Assembly: GCF_943734655.1 (NCBI RefSeq)
Contig: NC_071354.1
Span: forward strand, 155,765,142-155,829,141
Direction of reading: 5' to 3'
From: Sabethes cyaneus
Taxonomy: Eukaryota; Arthropoda; Insecta; Diptera; Culicidae
DNA: 64,000 nucleotides
The translations under genes and the position numbers were made by a program. The notes under the pieces were generated by a model that was not told the origin of the DNA, did no database searches, and worked only from the letters and a program-made list of their open reading frames with translations. This document shows positions 36,976 through 48,512 of this stretch, piece by piece; the first letter of the stretch is position 1; the number at the start of each line of letters is the position of its first letter.

Positions 36976-37173
36976 TCAACTTGTTGCACTTGGCTGGCTT
37001 ATGGGATAGTTCCTGGCTTTCATGACGCACCATACTGAGTAATGTAATAGTTTAAGATCATGTTGGATCGGTAGTCTCACTCTGAACAGATGTTGACCTT
37101 GTTTACGGGTATAAGTTCGGTTTAAAGTGTGGCATGGGGCTCCGTCCTGCTGAAATATCACACTCGGCGTCAA
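36976..37173 (-). pseudogene. Mariner/Tc1 transposase C-terminal fragment
   Basis: The minus frame reads VIFQQDGAPCHTLNRTY then DLKLLHYSVWCVMKARNYP, which match the second catalytic Asp region (QDGAP.HT) and the PDLNPLDY.VW block of mariner/Tc1 transposases. The frame is short and the start of the protein is missing. Confidence 0.65.
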
Positions 37174-37254
37174 TCCGAACAGTTAGGTAAAATCACAGCT
37201 AAAATCTAACACTGTACTGGGAATTGGTAAAAGAACAAAATCGTGTAACTAAAG

Positions 37255-37870
37255 CTAAAAATTCACTGTGGTAATCGATCGGGATGAGTTTGAGCTAGTC
37301 GACTAGTTCGTATACCTTGGCTCATTAGCAACAGAGGACAATACCGTGTCGTGAGATTAAAAGGCATATTATCAGGGGAAGTCGGCCCAACTACGGACTC
37401 CATAGACACTTGCGGTCGAACAATCTAAGCCCCCATACAAAGTACACATGGTACAAAACGCTAATTAGACCGGTTGAGATCTATGGGCATGAAACGTGGA
37501 CATTGCTAGAAGAGGACCTACGAGCACTGGGAGTTTTCTAACGGAGGGTGCTAAGAACTATCTTTGGCGGCGTGCAAGAGAACGGTGTATGGAGGCAAAG
37601 AATGAACCACGAGCTCGTGCGTCTCTACGGTGAACCCAGTATTCAGAAAGTAGTTAAAGCTGGCCGGATACGTTGGACAGGGCATGTTGTCAGAATGCCG
37701 GACAACTATCCTGCAAACAAGACGAAGAAGGCGCTGTGCCCCGAGGTGGTCAGACCAGATGGAGCGAGATCTGGCGAGCAGTAGGTACCCGAAGAACTCT
37801 AGACCAGCTGCCACGGACTGAATTAGATGGAGGAATTATGCTACGCGTGCCTTCTTATAAGACGTAAAGC
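37255..37870 (+). mobile_element. RTE-like element, C-terminal end
   Basis: The plus strand shows FVYLGSLATEDNTVS (about 37310), then the best-preserved part at 37548-37784, RTIFGGVQENGVWRQRMNHE, LYGEPSIQKVVKAGRIRW and GHVVRMPDNYPANK, the usual end of RTE-like polyproteins. Upstream frames are broken. Confidence 0.75.
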
Positions 37871-38640
37871 CAACTAGGTAAGTAAGTCACTGTGGGACGA
37901 TAACTCACAAATTTGATTAAAATCACTGATTTTCCATCCCTTTCCATTCATGCCTCACCCTTCTGAAGCGACTGAATTTGTATGCTCTTGAACGACAGAA
38001 CTCTACGGTTAGTTCGACTTTAACTTGGCGGCTAATAACTTTCAACGACGACTCTTTCGTAGACGAAAAAATAGGAATTGTCCTACTGTATGTATTTACT
38101 GTCGGATGTGTCTATATCATGAAGACCACCAGAATCCAATGGTTTTGGATAATGCACATAAGGCAGAGATCCCTCTGCAGTTGTCTACGTTTTTTTACCT
38201 TTCTCATGTACTGGAGACATGTAAGCGGATTTCCACACAGAAGAAAATATCCTAAAAATCCTAGAAATCAACGACACGCAATGCTTGTTTGACAAACAAC
38301 TTTGGGAGGCTTGATTTGTCCTGAAGGGTCTGCATTTTACTCTAGTCTACTGCATTTTATATTTGGGTTATACGGATAGATTCGTTACCTGCTATTATCA
38401 TGTGCTTTTTGCTTTGTCATAATTTGGTATCTAATGGGAGTAGGATCTCGGGACTGAATGATCTTATAAAATATTACGTTCGCTAGCTACGTCGAGACAT
38501 GTCTCAAACTCGCAGTACATCACCTGATAATGTTCAATAAAAATACTATTTTTCAAGAGTCGTAAGGACAATCGTAAATGAATTAGCACTAATAAAGTGT
38601 GCCATCCAATTGTTTAGATGTGTAATTCAATGACATTTAC
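37871..38640. other. Upstream of protease first exon, no gene called
   Basis: An open frame at 38025-38255 contains NCPTVCIYCRMCLYHEDH, a Cys/His cluster faintly like piggyBac C-termini. I do not regard it as sufficient for a call. Confidence 0.3.
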
Positions 38641-38828
38641 CTAGATTTTTTCTCGCGGAAATTGTAAAACTGATCAATTTGTCAACAAATGCTTGAGTAC
38701 TTTCGTCTGAAGTGTCTTTTATCAGCTACAATTGTGCTACCAAATTCCCTCGACTTGGTGTACTTGAAATGCGGAGGCGCAATAATTGGGCTAATGCGGG
38801 GGCGCCCAGCGGGAGTACTTACGGCCAA

Positions 38829-38837
38829 GATTATAAG
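38829..38837 (+). promoter_or_regulatory. TATA-like element of protease first exon A
   Basis: GATTATAAG lies about 100 bp before the ATG at 38936. The surrounding ~300 bp (from about 38650) are homologous to the region before exon B, including GTAAAACTGATCAATTTGTC and AAGATTATAAGTTGCACGCG, which suggests conserved promoter sequence. Confidence 0.5.
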
Positions 38838-38935
38838 TTGCACGCGCTTCGCTTAGCAGAGAACAATCGTTCGTCAACTCAAGTTAAGTAAAGAGCTTTT
38901 CGATAACTACTGATTGTAAACTGCTGGTTATAGAA

Positions 38936-39174
38936 ATGGAGTGCAAAAGTTTGATTGTATTTTCTTTGGCGATTTTTTGGATCATTAGTGGAAGTTTTGG
39001 TGCAGCAGTCAATAACGAGGATGATAAATCGTTAACCAGGATTGTAGGCGGACAGGATGCCAAACAAGGATCTGCTCCGTATCAGGTTTCTTTGCAATCA
39101 TTATTTGGACATAACTGTGGAGGAGCTATCATTGAAAAACGATGGGTGTTAACTGCTGCACATTGTATTGCAGG
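38936..39174 (+). CDS. Chymotrypsin-like protease, first exon only (copy A)
   Basis: This intact first exon encodes a signal peptide (hydrophobic core LIVFSLAIFWIISGSFGA), a short pro-region, the activation site LTR/IVGG and the catalytic His in LTAAHC. It ends at a good donor (GTAAGT). It is exactly as long (239 nt) and in the same phase as exon B at 45186. No exon carrying the Asp or Ser of the triad appears between 39175 and 45100. Either the rest of the gene has been lost, or this exon splices over 6.6 kb to the shared exons 2-4, which would read AAHCIAGRKPSDL in frame. Both the start and the donor look undamaged. Confidence 0.75.
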
Positions 39175-39423
39175 GTAAGTAAGAAAGAGGCATCTACATA
39201 CCAGAAAAGTTAGGTGGATATCGGCACCAAATCAAACATTACGTTTTTGACTTTAAAAACATAAGGACAAAAAATGTTCTAATTTCTGTATATCTCCAGC
39301 TGTATTATATACTCAAGTGTCATATTCATTGTGTTCATTAGCATTATAAAAAAGTTTAAAAAATTTCAAGGGGTATCAAGATGAAATGCTTCAAATTTTG
39401 TGATAGAAATTATAATTTACATA

Positions 39424-40322
39424 ACGGGTGGCAACTAGAATTTTGGAATTTTTTTCTCAAGCTGTCAAAATAAGACAAAGATACATGAAGAAGATCTGAT
39501 TTACCGATATTAAAGATACATTATCTATTGTTGAAAAAAAATTAGTGTACATTTGCTTCCGTTTGATGTCCGAACAGAAGCGCTGTATGGCCGTCATGTC
39601 AACTTTGCGAATGCATCTCTTGATTCTATACCAATCAACTGTTTGCAATTCGTAGCTCTCCAGTTATTGTTGTACACCAAGGAACTCAAAATCCCGAAGA
39701 AATCTTCGATTGGGCGCACCGAGACAGATTTTTCGGGTCGTGGTTTTTGGGTACAAATGGGATCGAATGGGTATTTAGAAACGATTGTGTTTTATTGGCG
39801 TAATGCGATGATGCTCTATCCGGTCAAAACACGTATTGTCCATCTGCATGACATTTTTAAAGAAATGGGATCAAAATTTTTCTACAAACATTCGTCTGGT
39901 GCACATCTTAATTAATAGCTAAACCAGAGGACTTGTTGTTGAAGGCACAAGAAAGAGAACAATGTCCTTTTGCGTCCATAATTTTGTCTGGTCTTCCACT
40001 ACCTTGCTTGCGAATAGTTGTTGGGCATCTTAGGATATGGTAAACAGTCGAAGCCGCGACGTATTCGCTTTTTAAATGTTGTACCGTATACTTTTTTGAC
40101 GGGATTTCTGTGGCAGTTCGTAGAAGCGTACAGCGCGCTCCCGGCATGCGTCTTGTTTCGACGCCATTTTAAGCAAAACTAGGTAAGCATAAACAAAACA
40201 AAAAATATTGACAAAAAAGGAGAGAGAACTAACATACACATCATACATACACTCTCATTTTACTCGATTGTTGTTGAGCATAGGGGTCGCGAAAAAATTC
40301 CAAAATTTTAGTTGCCACCCGT
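39424..40322 (-). mobile_element. ITmD37E-type mariner, internally deleted
   Basis: Inverted termini ACGGGTGGCAACTAGAATTT and the complement of AAATTTTAGTTGCCACCCGT are flanked by TA (39422-39423 and 40323-40324). On the minus strand there are an N-terminal HTH part (KKYTVQHLKSEYVAASTVYH then GSGRPDKIMDAKG) and a C-terminal part (IKRCIRKVDMTAIQRFCSDI). The central catalytic region is missing and frames are broken. At 899 bp it is shorter than the ~1.3 kb of an intact element. Confidence 0.75.
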
Positions 40323-40467
40323 TATTCTGTATGTTACAGTAGAGTAGAACGGAATTTGTTAATCAGTATTTATATTAACGTTACGTAATGCAGGCCACGA
40401 GCTTTTCCAACGGCCCGGTGTTGGGAGCACCGGCCACTGCGTGGTCAGAAATTAGGTTTTACTACTA

Positions 40468-40662
40468 CCGTGAAAGCACCAGTCGCCGCGCACAGCTGAT
40501 ATTTTCATCGATATTTGCAAATTGAGATTAATACATTCAAAAGATTGCATGTCGTTTTTGTTCCGATAACAGAACTGCATGTATAGAATTAAGAATTATG
40601 GTTTCAATTTAATGAAATTGATGAAAATATCACCTTGTGCGCGGCGACTGGTGCTTTCACGG
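40468..40662. mobile_element. MITE with ~40 bp inverted ends
   Basis: The left end CCGTGAAAGCACCAGTCGCC then GCGCACA and TGATATTTTCATC is mirrored at 40618-40662. The element is 195 bp. I found no convincing target duplication. Confidence 0.7.
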
Positions 40663-40794
40663 AATTATGTTTTTCTACTTTTTCTTCAGTTGGGTTCGAA
40701 TGAGCGATTCTCGCGAAATAGTTTTTAGCCTTTCCAACAAATTTCTTTATTTAAAAATACTATACTAGCACCATTTTGAAGACAATGCCTTAAG

Positions 40795-40912
40795 GCCCAA
40801 ACAGAATGCAGCGTTAACGCATCCGTCAGCGTCAATTTGACAGCAAACCCATGGAAAAACTGTCAGAATAACGCTGACGGACAAGTTGACGCAGCATTCT
40901 ATTTGGCTCTTT
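40795..40912. mobile_element. Short MITE, ~118 bp
   Basis: The left arm GCCCAAACAGAATGCAGCGT with ATCCGTCAGCGT is matched by the complement of ACGCTGACGGACAAGTTGAC and GCAGCATTCTATTTGG at the right. It is almost wholly palindromic. Confidence 0.65.
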
Positions 40913-41059
40913 ATTCTGCACAGTTGAAGACAAGTTTTTAGCTATAAAAAATCACTATATCGCTATAATGGAATGATTTTAAATTATTCGAATTGTTTAT
41001 GAAAACTTTTAAATAGCTAGAGTTTTGACAATATTTACGACGAATCTGCAGCTGACCAG

Positions 41060-41165
41060 AATTAGGCACTGTCTGGACTGTAGGTTATTCAACTACTATA
41101 CAGCAAATACCAGTGGAACATGTGCTTGATAACTTATTATACAACAAAAATGTTCCTTGGGTATA
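41060..41165 (-). mobile_element. MITE related to inserts at 29688 and 49585
   Basis: It ends in ATACAACAAAAATGTTCCTT GGG, with GTGCTTGATAACTTATTA before it. The same order occurs at 49585-49675, and in reverse in the insert at 29688-29805. Confidence 0.5.
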
Positions 41166-41354
41166 GAATACTTCGTGTTAGTCAGCCACGAATTGGGTTA
41201 GCACTAAATGGCCCATGGCGAAATTTTATGCAATCGTAAGGGGGTCTAATAACGCATTCATGTTGGAAATCATAGCTTTGCTTTTAACAGCTGAGCAAGT
41301 CGCTATTATTAAGCAATATATGCCACCGTACAAAGTGGTTGATGTACAAATTCC

Positions 41355-44330
41355 TTATTTAGAACTATAGTTCGGCTGATCATGGTGGAAATAAGCGCAC
41401 TTGCCGTATTTAAGCGAAAGGTGTTGCGAACGATTTTTAATGAAACATACACAAAAACTATCACGACAGTTCTCTTTAAATACAATGTTCGCCATTTTGG
41501 ACCACATTGGGCATATACCTTCAGCATAGTACACTAATGCTTGGTCTCGAACCCAACTTTTTTCTACCCAGGAGAAGTTCGATTCGAAACCAATCATTAA
41601 GATCCCATTATAGCTTAAAATTAGAATTTCTGTTCTGAAGATTAAATGAACAGGAGTTCTTGAAGAGAACAAATTTCCACAATTACATCCTTGTGAAGTG
41701 GCCGGCCTACCGTAGTCTTCCAAGTTTCGCCAGGTATACGATGGTAACCTCAACAAGTAGTGCCTGCAATTCGTAGTTCATACACCTGCGCCACTCTCCG
41801 TTTTCCGTTAATACTCCACCAAAAATGGATGCCGAGCACCTTTCGTTCAAATACGGCAAGTGCACGTGTCTTCCGTAATCAAAGTTACTGTCTCAAGTCC
41901 GTGGAAGACTATCGGTGTCTGATTAACGTTTTGGATATCGTCTGCTTTATGCGGCGGCGGGTGCTCCTTGACCGAAGTGTCTTGCAAAGGGGCGACTTCC
42001 AAGCTTGAATGCGTCGTTGAATCTCTTTACTCTTATTATTTTCGACGGTGACCAGAAATCACAAATACATGAACTCATCAACCGCTTCCAGCTCATGGCA
42101 TAGTCACTGTCGGTAGGAGGCGAACGTTACTTTATCTGGAGCCTCTTCCCTTCATATATTCGACTTTGGATTGCTTCTGCTGTCCCAACGTTTCTAGTAG
42201 TGTCGAGGTCGTCTGCGAAGGTTAAAAGTTGGCAACTTTTGCCGAAGATCGTTCCTCTCGTTTCGATACCCGCTAGTTGGATTACACCTTTAATAGCGAT
42301 GCTGAATAACATACATGACCGTAAGTCCCCTTGCCACAACCCTCTGCGCAATTCGAAAGGATTCGAGAGTGCCCCAGAACAACGCACGTAGCACATCACT
42401 CGCTTCAGAGTCGCTTTGAGCAGCCGCGTGTTTGTCCGGAAAACCGTACTCTTGCATTATTTGCCATAGCTGTAGGATTTGTCGGAGAGTGAAAATTTGA
42501 TCCGTAGTAGCACGGGCCTCACCAAAGCCCGCCTGATACTGCCCTACAAATTCTCCTGCTATTGGGGATAGACGATGCAACAAAATCTGGGAGAGCATCT
42601 TGTAGGGGGTGTTGACTAGCTTAATGTCGCGGTAATTACAGCAATCTAGCCGATCGTCCTTTTCATAGATTCAAAACCACACCTCCCATCCATTCCTCTG
42701 GTAGTTTCTACTCCTCTCATATCCTTAAATTATCCATTGAAGTGCCGTTGTTAGTGGTTTGTTGTCATTTCTTAGAGTTCTACCGAAAGCCGGTCCTTTA
42801 TTGGCGACTCTATTATTCTTCAGCTGACCGGTTTCTCGCAGAATCTTTTCGGGATGAGGAGCCGGCACGCTGTTAGCGTTTATAGACATTCCTAGGTTAA
42901 CTTCCTTTCCGCCTCCTTCTGTTATATCGAAGAACTGCTTCCACTTGTCGACCACCTCGCACTCGTTTGTGACCAGGTTTCCCTCTCCGTCCCTATACAC
43001 ATGGTGAGTAAAAATAGGTGATCTAGTTTTCACAGTTTGTAGACCAGAAGTGCGCGGAACGATTGGTTAGCAACCATCGACGTTGTTTATACATTGAACA
43101 ATTTCCGATTTGAAAATTTCGGTGATCGTCAAGGGTAACCCAGCGGGGGTGAAAAACAAAGTTGAACATCAGAAAACTTCTCTTGACTAACCTTGTCTAT
43201 ACATATTAGGCTTTGGTGTGTATCCTTTACGAGATTAATTCACCTTCTCGTAGAGTTTGCGCGAAGTTGTTCTAACTCTTAACGTCCTTCCTCTGTCCTT
43301 CTTCTGTGCTTTTTCCTTCACAGTATCGTGTTTCCACACTCGTCAATTTGTGGCTAAATTCTCCCTCATAGTAATGCAAAGATAGTTTGTCCAAGCTCTT
43401 TTTATCTCTTCATCGCCAGTCATTTCGCGAATTCGAGGCTTCTGTACGTAGTACCGCAGTTGCAGTCTCATTGACGCCATTGCTCCATGAGTCTTCGAGG
43501 GTCGAATCGCCTAGTTCCACAGAGAAGGTAGAGCTTCATCCACTAGACGCGCGTAGTTCACGACAACTCGCGGGGTGTTTAATTGCCAAATATTTAACCG
43601 AAGAGGACGGCTTTGACGTAATGTACATACCGTCGATAGGTTTAAGCGCACGTGCTAATGCTACTAGGTAAAGATTCGAGTTAATATTCGCACACCTTTC
43701 GAAGCATACGTTGGTCACCAATCACCACGTCTATCTAGGCGTTCATACCTCGATGACGATCTTGATGTCCCGTGACGAACAGCTGTCGTACGTTGCCTCT
43801 CATCGTCGGTTTTACTTTCGTATGAGCAATGCACGTCTATGAGGGTGTAGTTGAAGAAACGGTCTTAGAATCCTCTCGTTGATCGCTTTCCAGGCTATTA
43901 CACGATCCTGTATTCTGCCCAACATGACATGGCCCGTTCCCAGCTCGTTGGTTGCCTCACCACTCAGATAAAATTGGCCTTGACACTACGGATCCTAGAC
44001 ATTTTCTTTGCGATCTTTGCGATCGATCTACTTCAGTGCCCCGATGCTGAACGTTCGGAGTTATAGCTGTTCCAGCAGCACCCTGTCCCGATCCACGAAA
44101 TTTAGCGACCTGCAGTTCCAGATACCTAGCACCCATTCTATCTCCTTATTTCGTCGCCTTTGTCCATGCCGAATGTTCCGAGTCGAATTTCTTTGAATGT
44201 TCCTAGTGGAAAGGTTTAGGTAGGTTGCCTTACTAGGGCCACACTACCGAGTCTCTTGATGCTCTTGATGGAGATATCATCTTAGGCGAGTGTCGAGACG
44301 TCACACTTCTTATTTCAGCCGCTTGCTCAG
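41355..44330 (-). mobile_element. Long degraded RTE-like non-LTR retrotransposon
   Basis: All parts lie on the minus strand in order. The AP-endonuclease region comes first (EATNELGTGHVML near 43940, then CSSRDIKIVI near 43780). Next is the linker with NLVTNECEVVDKWKQFF (about 42960). The reverse transcriptase follows, with GEFVGQYQAGFGEARATTDQ then IFTLRQIL (about 42540) and LLTFADDLD (about 42210). The C-terminal part is FHGLETVTLITED (about 41910). Every frame is broken. A MITE is inserted at 43003-43196. Confidence 0.75.
43003..43196. mobile_element. hAT-like MITE inserted in the RTE-like element
   Basis: Bounded by GGTGAGTA and ACTAACCTTG, with flanking direct repeats CTATACACAT (42993-43002) and CTATACATAT (43197-43206). 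A close copy lies at 50483-50678 inside an unrelated retroelement. Confidence 0.7.
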
Positions 44331-45095
44331 GATCAAACGGTGTCGTGACCCGCTCCTAACCTAGAGTACAACCGCGCACTTGATTGAGGAATCGTCAAGC
44401 CATCAAATCAAGGCTGGAAAGACTATTCCTCGTTGCTGTAGTCAGCATTCGCACGATTGCCTCCTTCCCTGTCGTATACGGTATTCAATGAATCATGACC
44501 CTTATTATGAATATTGAATACCTTCGCCTTATGATAATTACCTTCGCATCATTTCACTTCACTTATGCAACCTCGATTACAACTGAATTTACAAATTATA
44601 TTTATTTGTTATTGTTTGATGGCAACATCAATTGATCAAAACTGATCTATACCCGGTTGAAATTTGAATACAACCAGTTTGGCAAGAAGGAACCATGAAA
44701 TTGAGAATAGCTCGCGATGACTACCGTGGTAGTTTTTCCCCTGTAACTCCACCTTCACCGAGTGTTTCCAACGGTAATAAGGCTAATATTCCAACGAGCT
44801 TATTAAATTTGGGTCACCAGGTCAGAAAAATTATGCATTTGAATTAACACAAGCTCGCGTGAATCTAAATCATGCAACTGTCGCAGCTTTAAAAGCATTA
44901 GTTCTGCATCTAATCGTTAGTTTCAGAATTATTTAATGGCAGGTTTGATGTTCTTGCGGAAAATGTAAAACTGATCGATTTGTCGGTAAAAGCCAGGAAA
45001 CTTTATCACTTACCATTTATCGCGCTGCCGAATTCCTCGAGCGGTACACCTGAAACGTGAACTCGCAATAATTAAATAAGTAGTGCGCTCAGCAG
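44331..45095. other. Protease promoter region B and upstream spacer
   Basis: From about 44960 the sequence is homologous to the region before exon A (GTAAAACTGATCGATTTGTC, GCTGCCGAATTCCTCGAGCG). The part before that is unassigned. Confidence 0.45.
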
Positions 45096-45110
45096 GTGTA
45101 CACTAGCAAA

Positions 45111-45119
45111 GATTATAAG
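45111..45119 (+). promoter_or_regulatory. TATA-like element of protease exon B
   Basis: GATTATAAG lies 75 bp before the ATG at 45186, in the same local context (AAAGATTATAAGTTACACAC) as the element before exon A. Confidence 0.5.
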
Positions 45120-45185
45120 TTACACACGCTTCACCCAGTAAAGAACATTCGTTCGCCAGCACGGGTTAAGTTGAGAACTTTCAAC

Positions 45186-46476
45186 ATGGAATACAAAACT
45201 TTGTTCACATTTATTTCGGTGATCCTGTGGATAACGAACGGGAGCTTTGGAGCAGCACTAGCTGATGAGATAGAGGAATCGGAGCCCAAAATTGTGGGTG
45301 GAGAAGAAGCTAAGGAAGGAGCGGCCCCGTTTCAAGTTTCTTTGCAAACAACGTCTGGGCACAACTGTGGAGGCGCTATCATCGCAGAAAGATGGGTTGC
45401 AACGGCAGCACATTGTATTGTCAAGTATGTAAGAACAGTGTTATTGTTGGTGAAATTGTGAAATTGCAACATTTTAGAGATTTTAATTGCTAAAATCGTG
45501 GGGAAGCCTAATTGCGTGCATTATAAAATCATCAGAACTAATCAATTACAAATATAGTGCAGATAAATGGAATTCATATTTGAAAAAAATGAGTGTAAAG
45601 GAAAATCACATTTACACTTTAGTTCATTCTGAACATAAAATCGTATTTCTCAGAAAGTTATCAATTCATCAATTCAGCATTTGCGGGTTGGACATATGCG
45701 TTGCCTGTTGACCAGATTTTGTTTACGTGACACTTGAATCGTTAAATAATAGGTACTCTATCAACATATTTAATTTGTATTTTAATTTATTTCAGCCGTA
45801 AACCATCGGACCTAAAAGTGCTGGTTGGAACAAATAACCTCAACGAAGGCGGCACAAGCTTGAAGGTGGACCTCCTCATACATCATAGCCGGTAAGCGGT
45901 CGCAAATGCAACAATTAATAAATTGTTTCTAATAACTTTATAAACTTTTTCAACAGATACAACAAACCTGCATACCACAACGACATTGGCTTGGTGCGGT
46001 TGTCATCGAATTTGAACTTTAGCGAGCTCATTTCTCCTATTGAATATTCGGAAAAGTTCGTTCCCGACAATGCCACCATTACGCTAACCGGCTGGGGACG
46101 ACTTTCAGCTGGCGGAGTGGCTCCTAACAAACTGCAGACCATTGATTTGCTCAATGTGGATCACGATCGCTGCAAAAAGCTACACGGTGATGATCCTAAT
46201 GTAGACATCGGTCATCTGTGCACGTTTACTAAGAGGGGCGAGGGAGCATGTAACGTAAGTTTTTCGAAAATTGTACTTGATAATACTTGAAAAATCACCA
46301 CGCACATATTGATTACTTATCAGGGTGACTCTGGAGGTCCACTAACATGGGATGGAAAGTTAGTCGGGCTCGTTAACTGGGGCATACCCTGCGGCCGTGG
46401 CTATCCCGATGCGCATGCCAGAATTTCTTACTATCACGAGTGGATTCGTACAAACGTTGCCAATAATAGCGAGTGA
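45186..46476 (+). CDS. Secreted chymotrypsin-like serine protease (S1A)
   Basis: A digestive-type secreted protease. Exons 45186-45424, 45796-45891, 45957-46254 and 46324-46476 join to 261 aa with GT-AG introns. It has a signal peptide (residues about 1-22), a short pro-region, the activation site EPK/IVGGEE (Ile36), and the catalytic triad His76 (TAAHC), Asp121 (HNDIGLVRL) and Ser214 (GDSGGP). The residue six before the active Ser (chymotrypsin 189) is Gly in GEGACNGDSGG, so it is not a trypsin (which needs Asp there). This Gly is seen in insect chymotrypsin-like enzymes. Other cysteines (CGGAII, LCTF, CGRGYPD) fit the normal disulfides. AATAAA follows 30 bp after the stop. Copy A of the first exon lies 6.25 kb upstream. 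Confidence 0.93.
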
Positions 46477-46506
46477 ACATCTAGCTGCGTTAAACTTCTC
46501 GGTCGA

Positions 46507-46512
46507 AATAAA
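46507..46512 (+). terminator. Polyadenylation signal of the protease
   Basis: AATAAA starts 31 bp after the TGA stop, giving a very short 3' UTR, common in insect digestive proteases. Confidence 0.7.
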
Positions 46513-47369
46513 CAAATTGTACCTTTACTGATGTGTTTTATTTCCCTTTCTAATGTACAGTTTTCCACGTTTCGATTGTAAATGTTTTCTATATGATTAT
46601 CGCAACTTTATATTTCGGTTTTAGTTTTTTTTACGTATTGGATTTGATAAACAGCGCGGATTGATTATTATTTTATTAATAGCATTTATATATTATCACT
46701 TCAGCTGTGATATTTTTTCTAGTCATATTCGCTGTAGTGCAATTTAGTTGCTATTTTCGGCCGTTTGTTTGATTTGATATTCGATTCGTCTTTTTCAATG
46801 GTAAATTTAACCATTATTTTGAATATTTGAGAAAAAGAACCCAGTGCAGAGCGTAGAAGCAAGACTCTATATTAAGCAATCCCCGAAAATGACAGAAAAC
46901 TATGAACCACGGACATTCTGATTTTTTTGGTTGACAAACAAAACAAGTGAGTGGTTTTCATAACTTACGCTGCTTTTTTATTGTTTTATTTTTCATTAAC
47001 TTTTTTGCGTTTCCGTGGGGAAATAATTTAAAATTTACCATACGGAATAAACTGCGGCATCGGATTTACGCACCATACTGAAATACACCGGTAGAAATCG
47101 AGACCAGTTCCGTGTAATTGTCGAAATTAAATGGATATCCCGTGCACGTTTATCGTACAATCTGTAATCAAACCGAAAGAGAAGCTTATATTAATTGATA
47201 TTTGATAGGTTTTAGTATTTGGGAGTGTTTTCTTTCATATCTTATTTATTTTAATACTTGATAGGCAGAAGTAATTTTGTTCCCAATAGCAAAAGATGTA
47301 GGACGTAGAACAATACCAACTGGGCTTTTCTAAGAACTTTGAACAAATCATGCTCCAATAAATCCTAGA
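46513..47369. other. Intergenic, nothing recognised
   Basis: T-rich sequence with no conserved frame or terminal repeats seen. Confidence 0.4.
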
Positions 47370-47790
47370 GAAATCTCGGGAGTACATGTCCACGCATCAT
47401 ATTTTTGTAGATTTCAACGTAACATACGCTAGAGTCTAACGCGAGCAGACATGACAGATAACGCACGAGACTGGTTTCCTAGATAACATCATGCGGATCA
47501 TCTGCGGAACACTATCACTATATCACTATTGAACAACGGAGGCAATTTAGAGATTCTAGAAAGGACAGCGGTACGGTGATAAACTTGAAGTCTGATGAGT
47601 TGATATATTTTTGATCTCCGGACACCACCGACAACAATGCGAATAAGAAGATTGAACGACGTATTCAAGCAGCAAGCTGTAAATCGAACCTATTTTGGCC
47701 TCCGCAAAACGAGGACGAGGAATCGGCGACAAATAGCCGTGCATGGAGTAGAGGGGAAAGTTGTTGATACAGCACAAACCGAAGGACATT
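47370..47790 (+). mobile_element. RTE-like reverse transcriptase fragment (plus)
   Basis: SREYMSTHHIFVDFNVTYAR near 47378-47440 is a mutated motif-A region, followed by ETGFLDNIMRIICGTL. Near 47600-47690 is YFGSPDTTDNNANKKIERRI, the YLGS block. Frames are broken. Confidence 0.65.
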
Positions 47791-47799
47791 AATGAAAGA

Positions 47800-48330
47800 G
47801 TTTTTATCTGTAGAAGACTATTTTTGTAGAATAGTTGTCTGGCATTGTAACATGTTCTGCCCAACATATCCGGTGAGCTTTGGCCACTTTTTAAATACTG
47901 GTTTCACCGTTGAAACGCGCGAGCTCGTGGTTAATTATTCGTTTCATTCACCGTTCTCCTGCGGCCAAAGATTCAAGCCGTTCAAACTGTTCTCAACACA
48001 TGCCTTTTGTAAATTCCGAGCGTTCGCAGGTCCTCTTTTAGCAGTGTCCACATATTTAATGCCCTTAAAGGACACCCGATCCAATTACGTTTTCTACAAG
48101 GTGCACTCCGCATACGGAGGCTTAGATTGTTTGACCGAAAGTGGAGTGCATCAAAGGGGCTGGTAGCGAATGGCCGATTAACAGAGAGCCGAAATCCAAA
48201 AGAACGAATTTTAACAACTGACACAGAAGTCCGCAATTGTATTTGGCAGAAACACAAAAAGGCGGGACCTCTACTTGGCTGAATCTTGCCGAAAACTATT
48301 TTCTCGGATAATATTGGTGAAAATAATATT
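47800..48330 (-). mobile_element. RTE-like C-terminal fragment (minus)
   Basis: On the minus strand, LLKEDLRTLGIYKRHVLRTV (about 48045-47985) is followed by a region matching ELVRLYGEPSIQKVVKAGRI of the 37.5-kb copy, with frameshifts. It lies tail to tail with the plus-strand fragment at 47370-47790. Confidence 0.65.
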
Positions 48331-48345
48331 TTTAAGGTTCTAGTA

Positions 48346-48463
48346 GGGTAACCAATGTATTTTGGACCCCATCCGCAGCTGTACATAATTTGGAAGCAAA
48401 ATCAAATAGAAGTATCCAAATTATGTACAGCTGCTGATGGGGTACAAAATAGGTTGGTTACCC
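48346..48463. mobile_element. Near-palindromic TA-type MITE
   Basis: The arms GGGTAACCAATGTATTTTGG then ACCCCATCCGCAGCTGTACA and TAATTTGG are mirrored with few mismatches. TA flanks at 48344-48345 and 48464-48465. The 118-bp element would fold into one long hairpin. Confidence 0.85.
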
Positions 48464-48512
48464 TATTATCGATATTATTGATGATTTGTGGCAATAGGCT
48501 CAATAGACAGAT

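Noticed and set aside
38025..38255. Cys/His-rich frame resembling a piggyBac C-terminal domain
   Set aside because: The match is limited to a loose NCPTVCIYCRMCLYHEDH cluster. No DDD transposase core or TTAA ends were found nearby.
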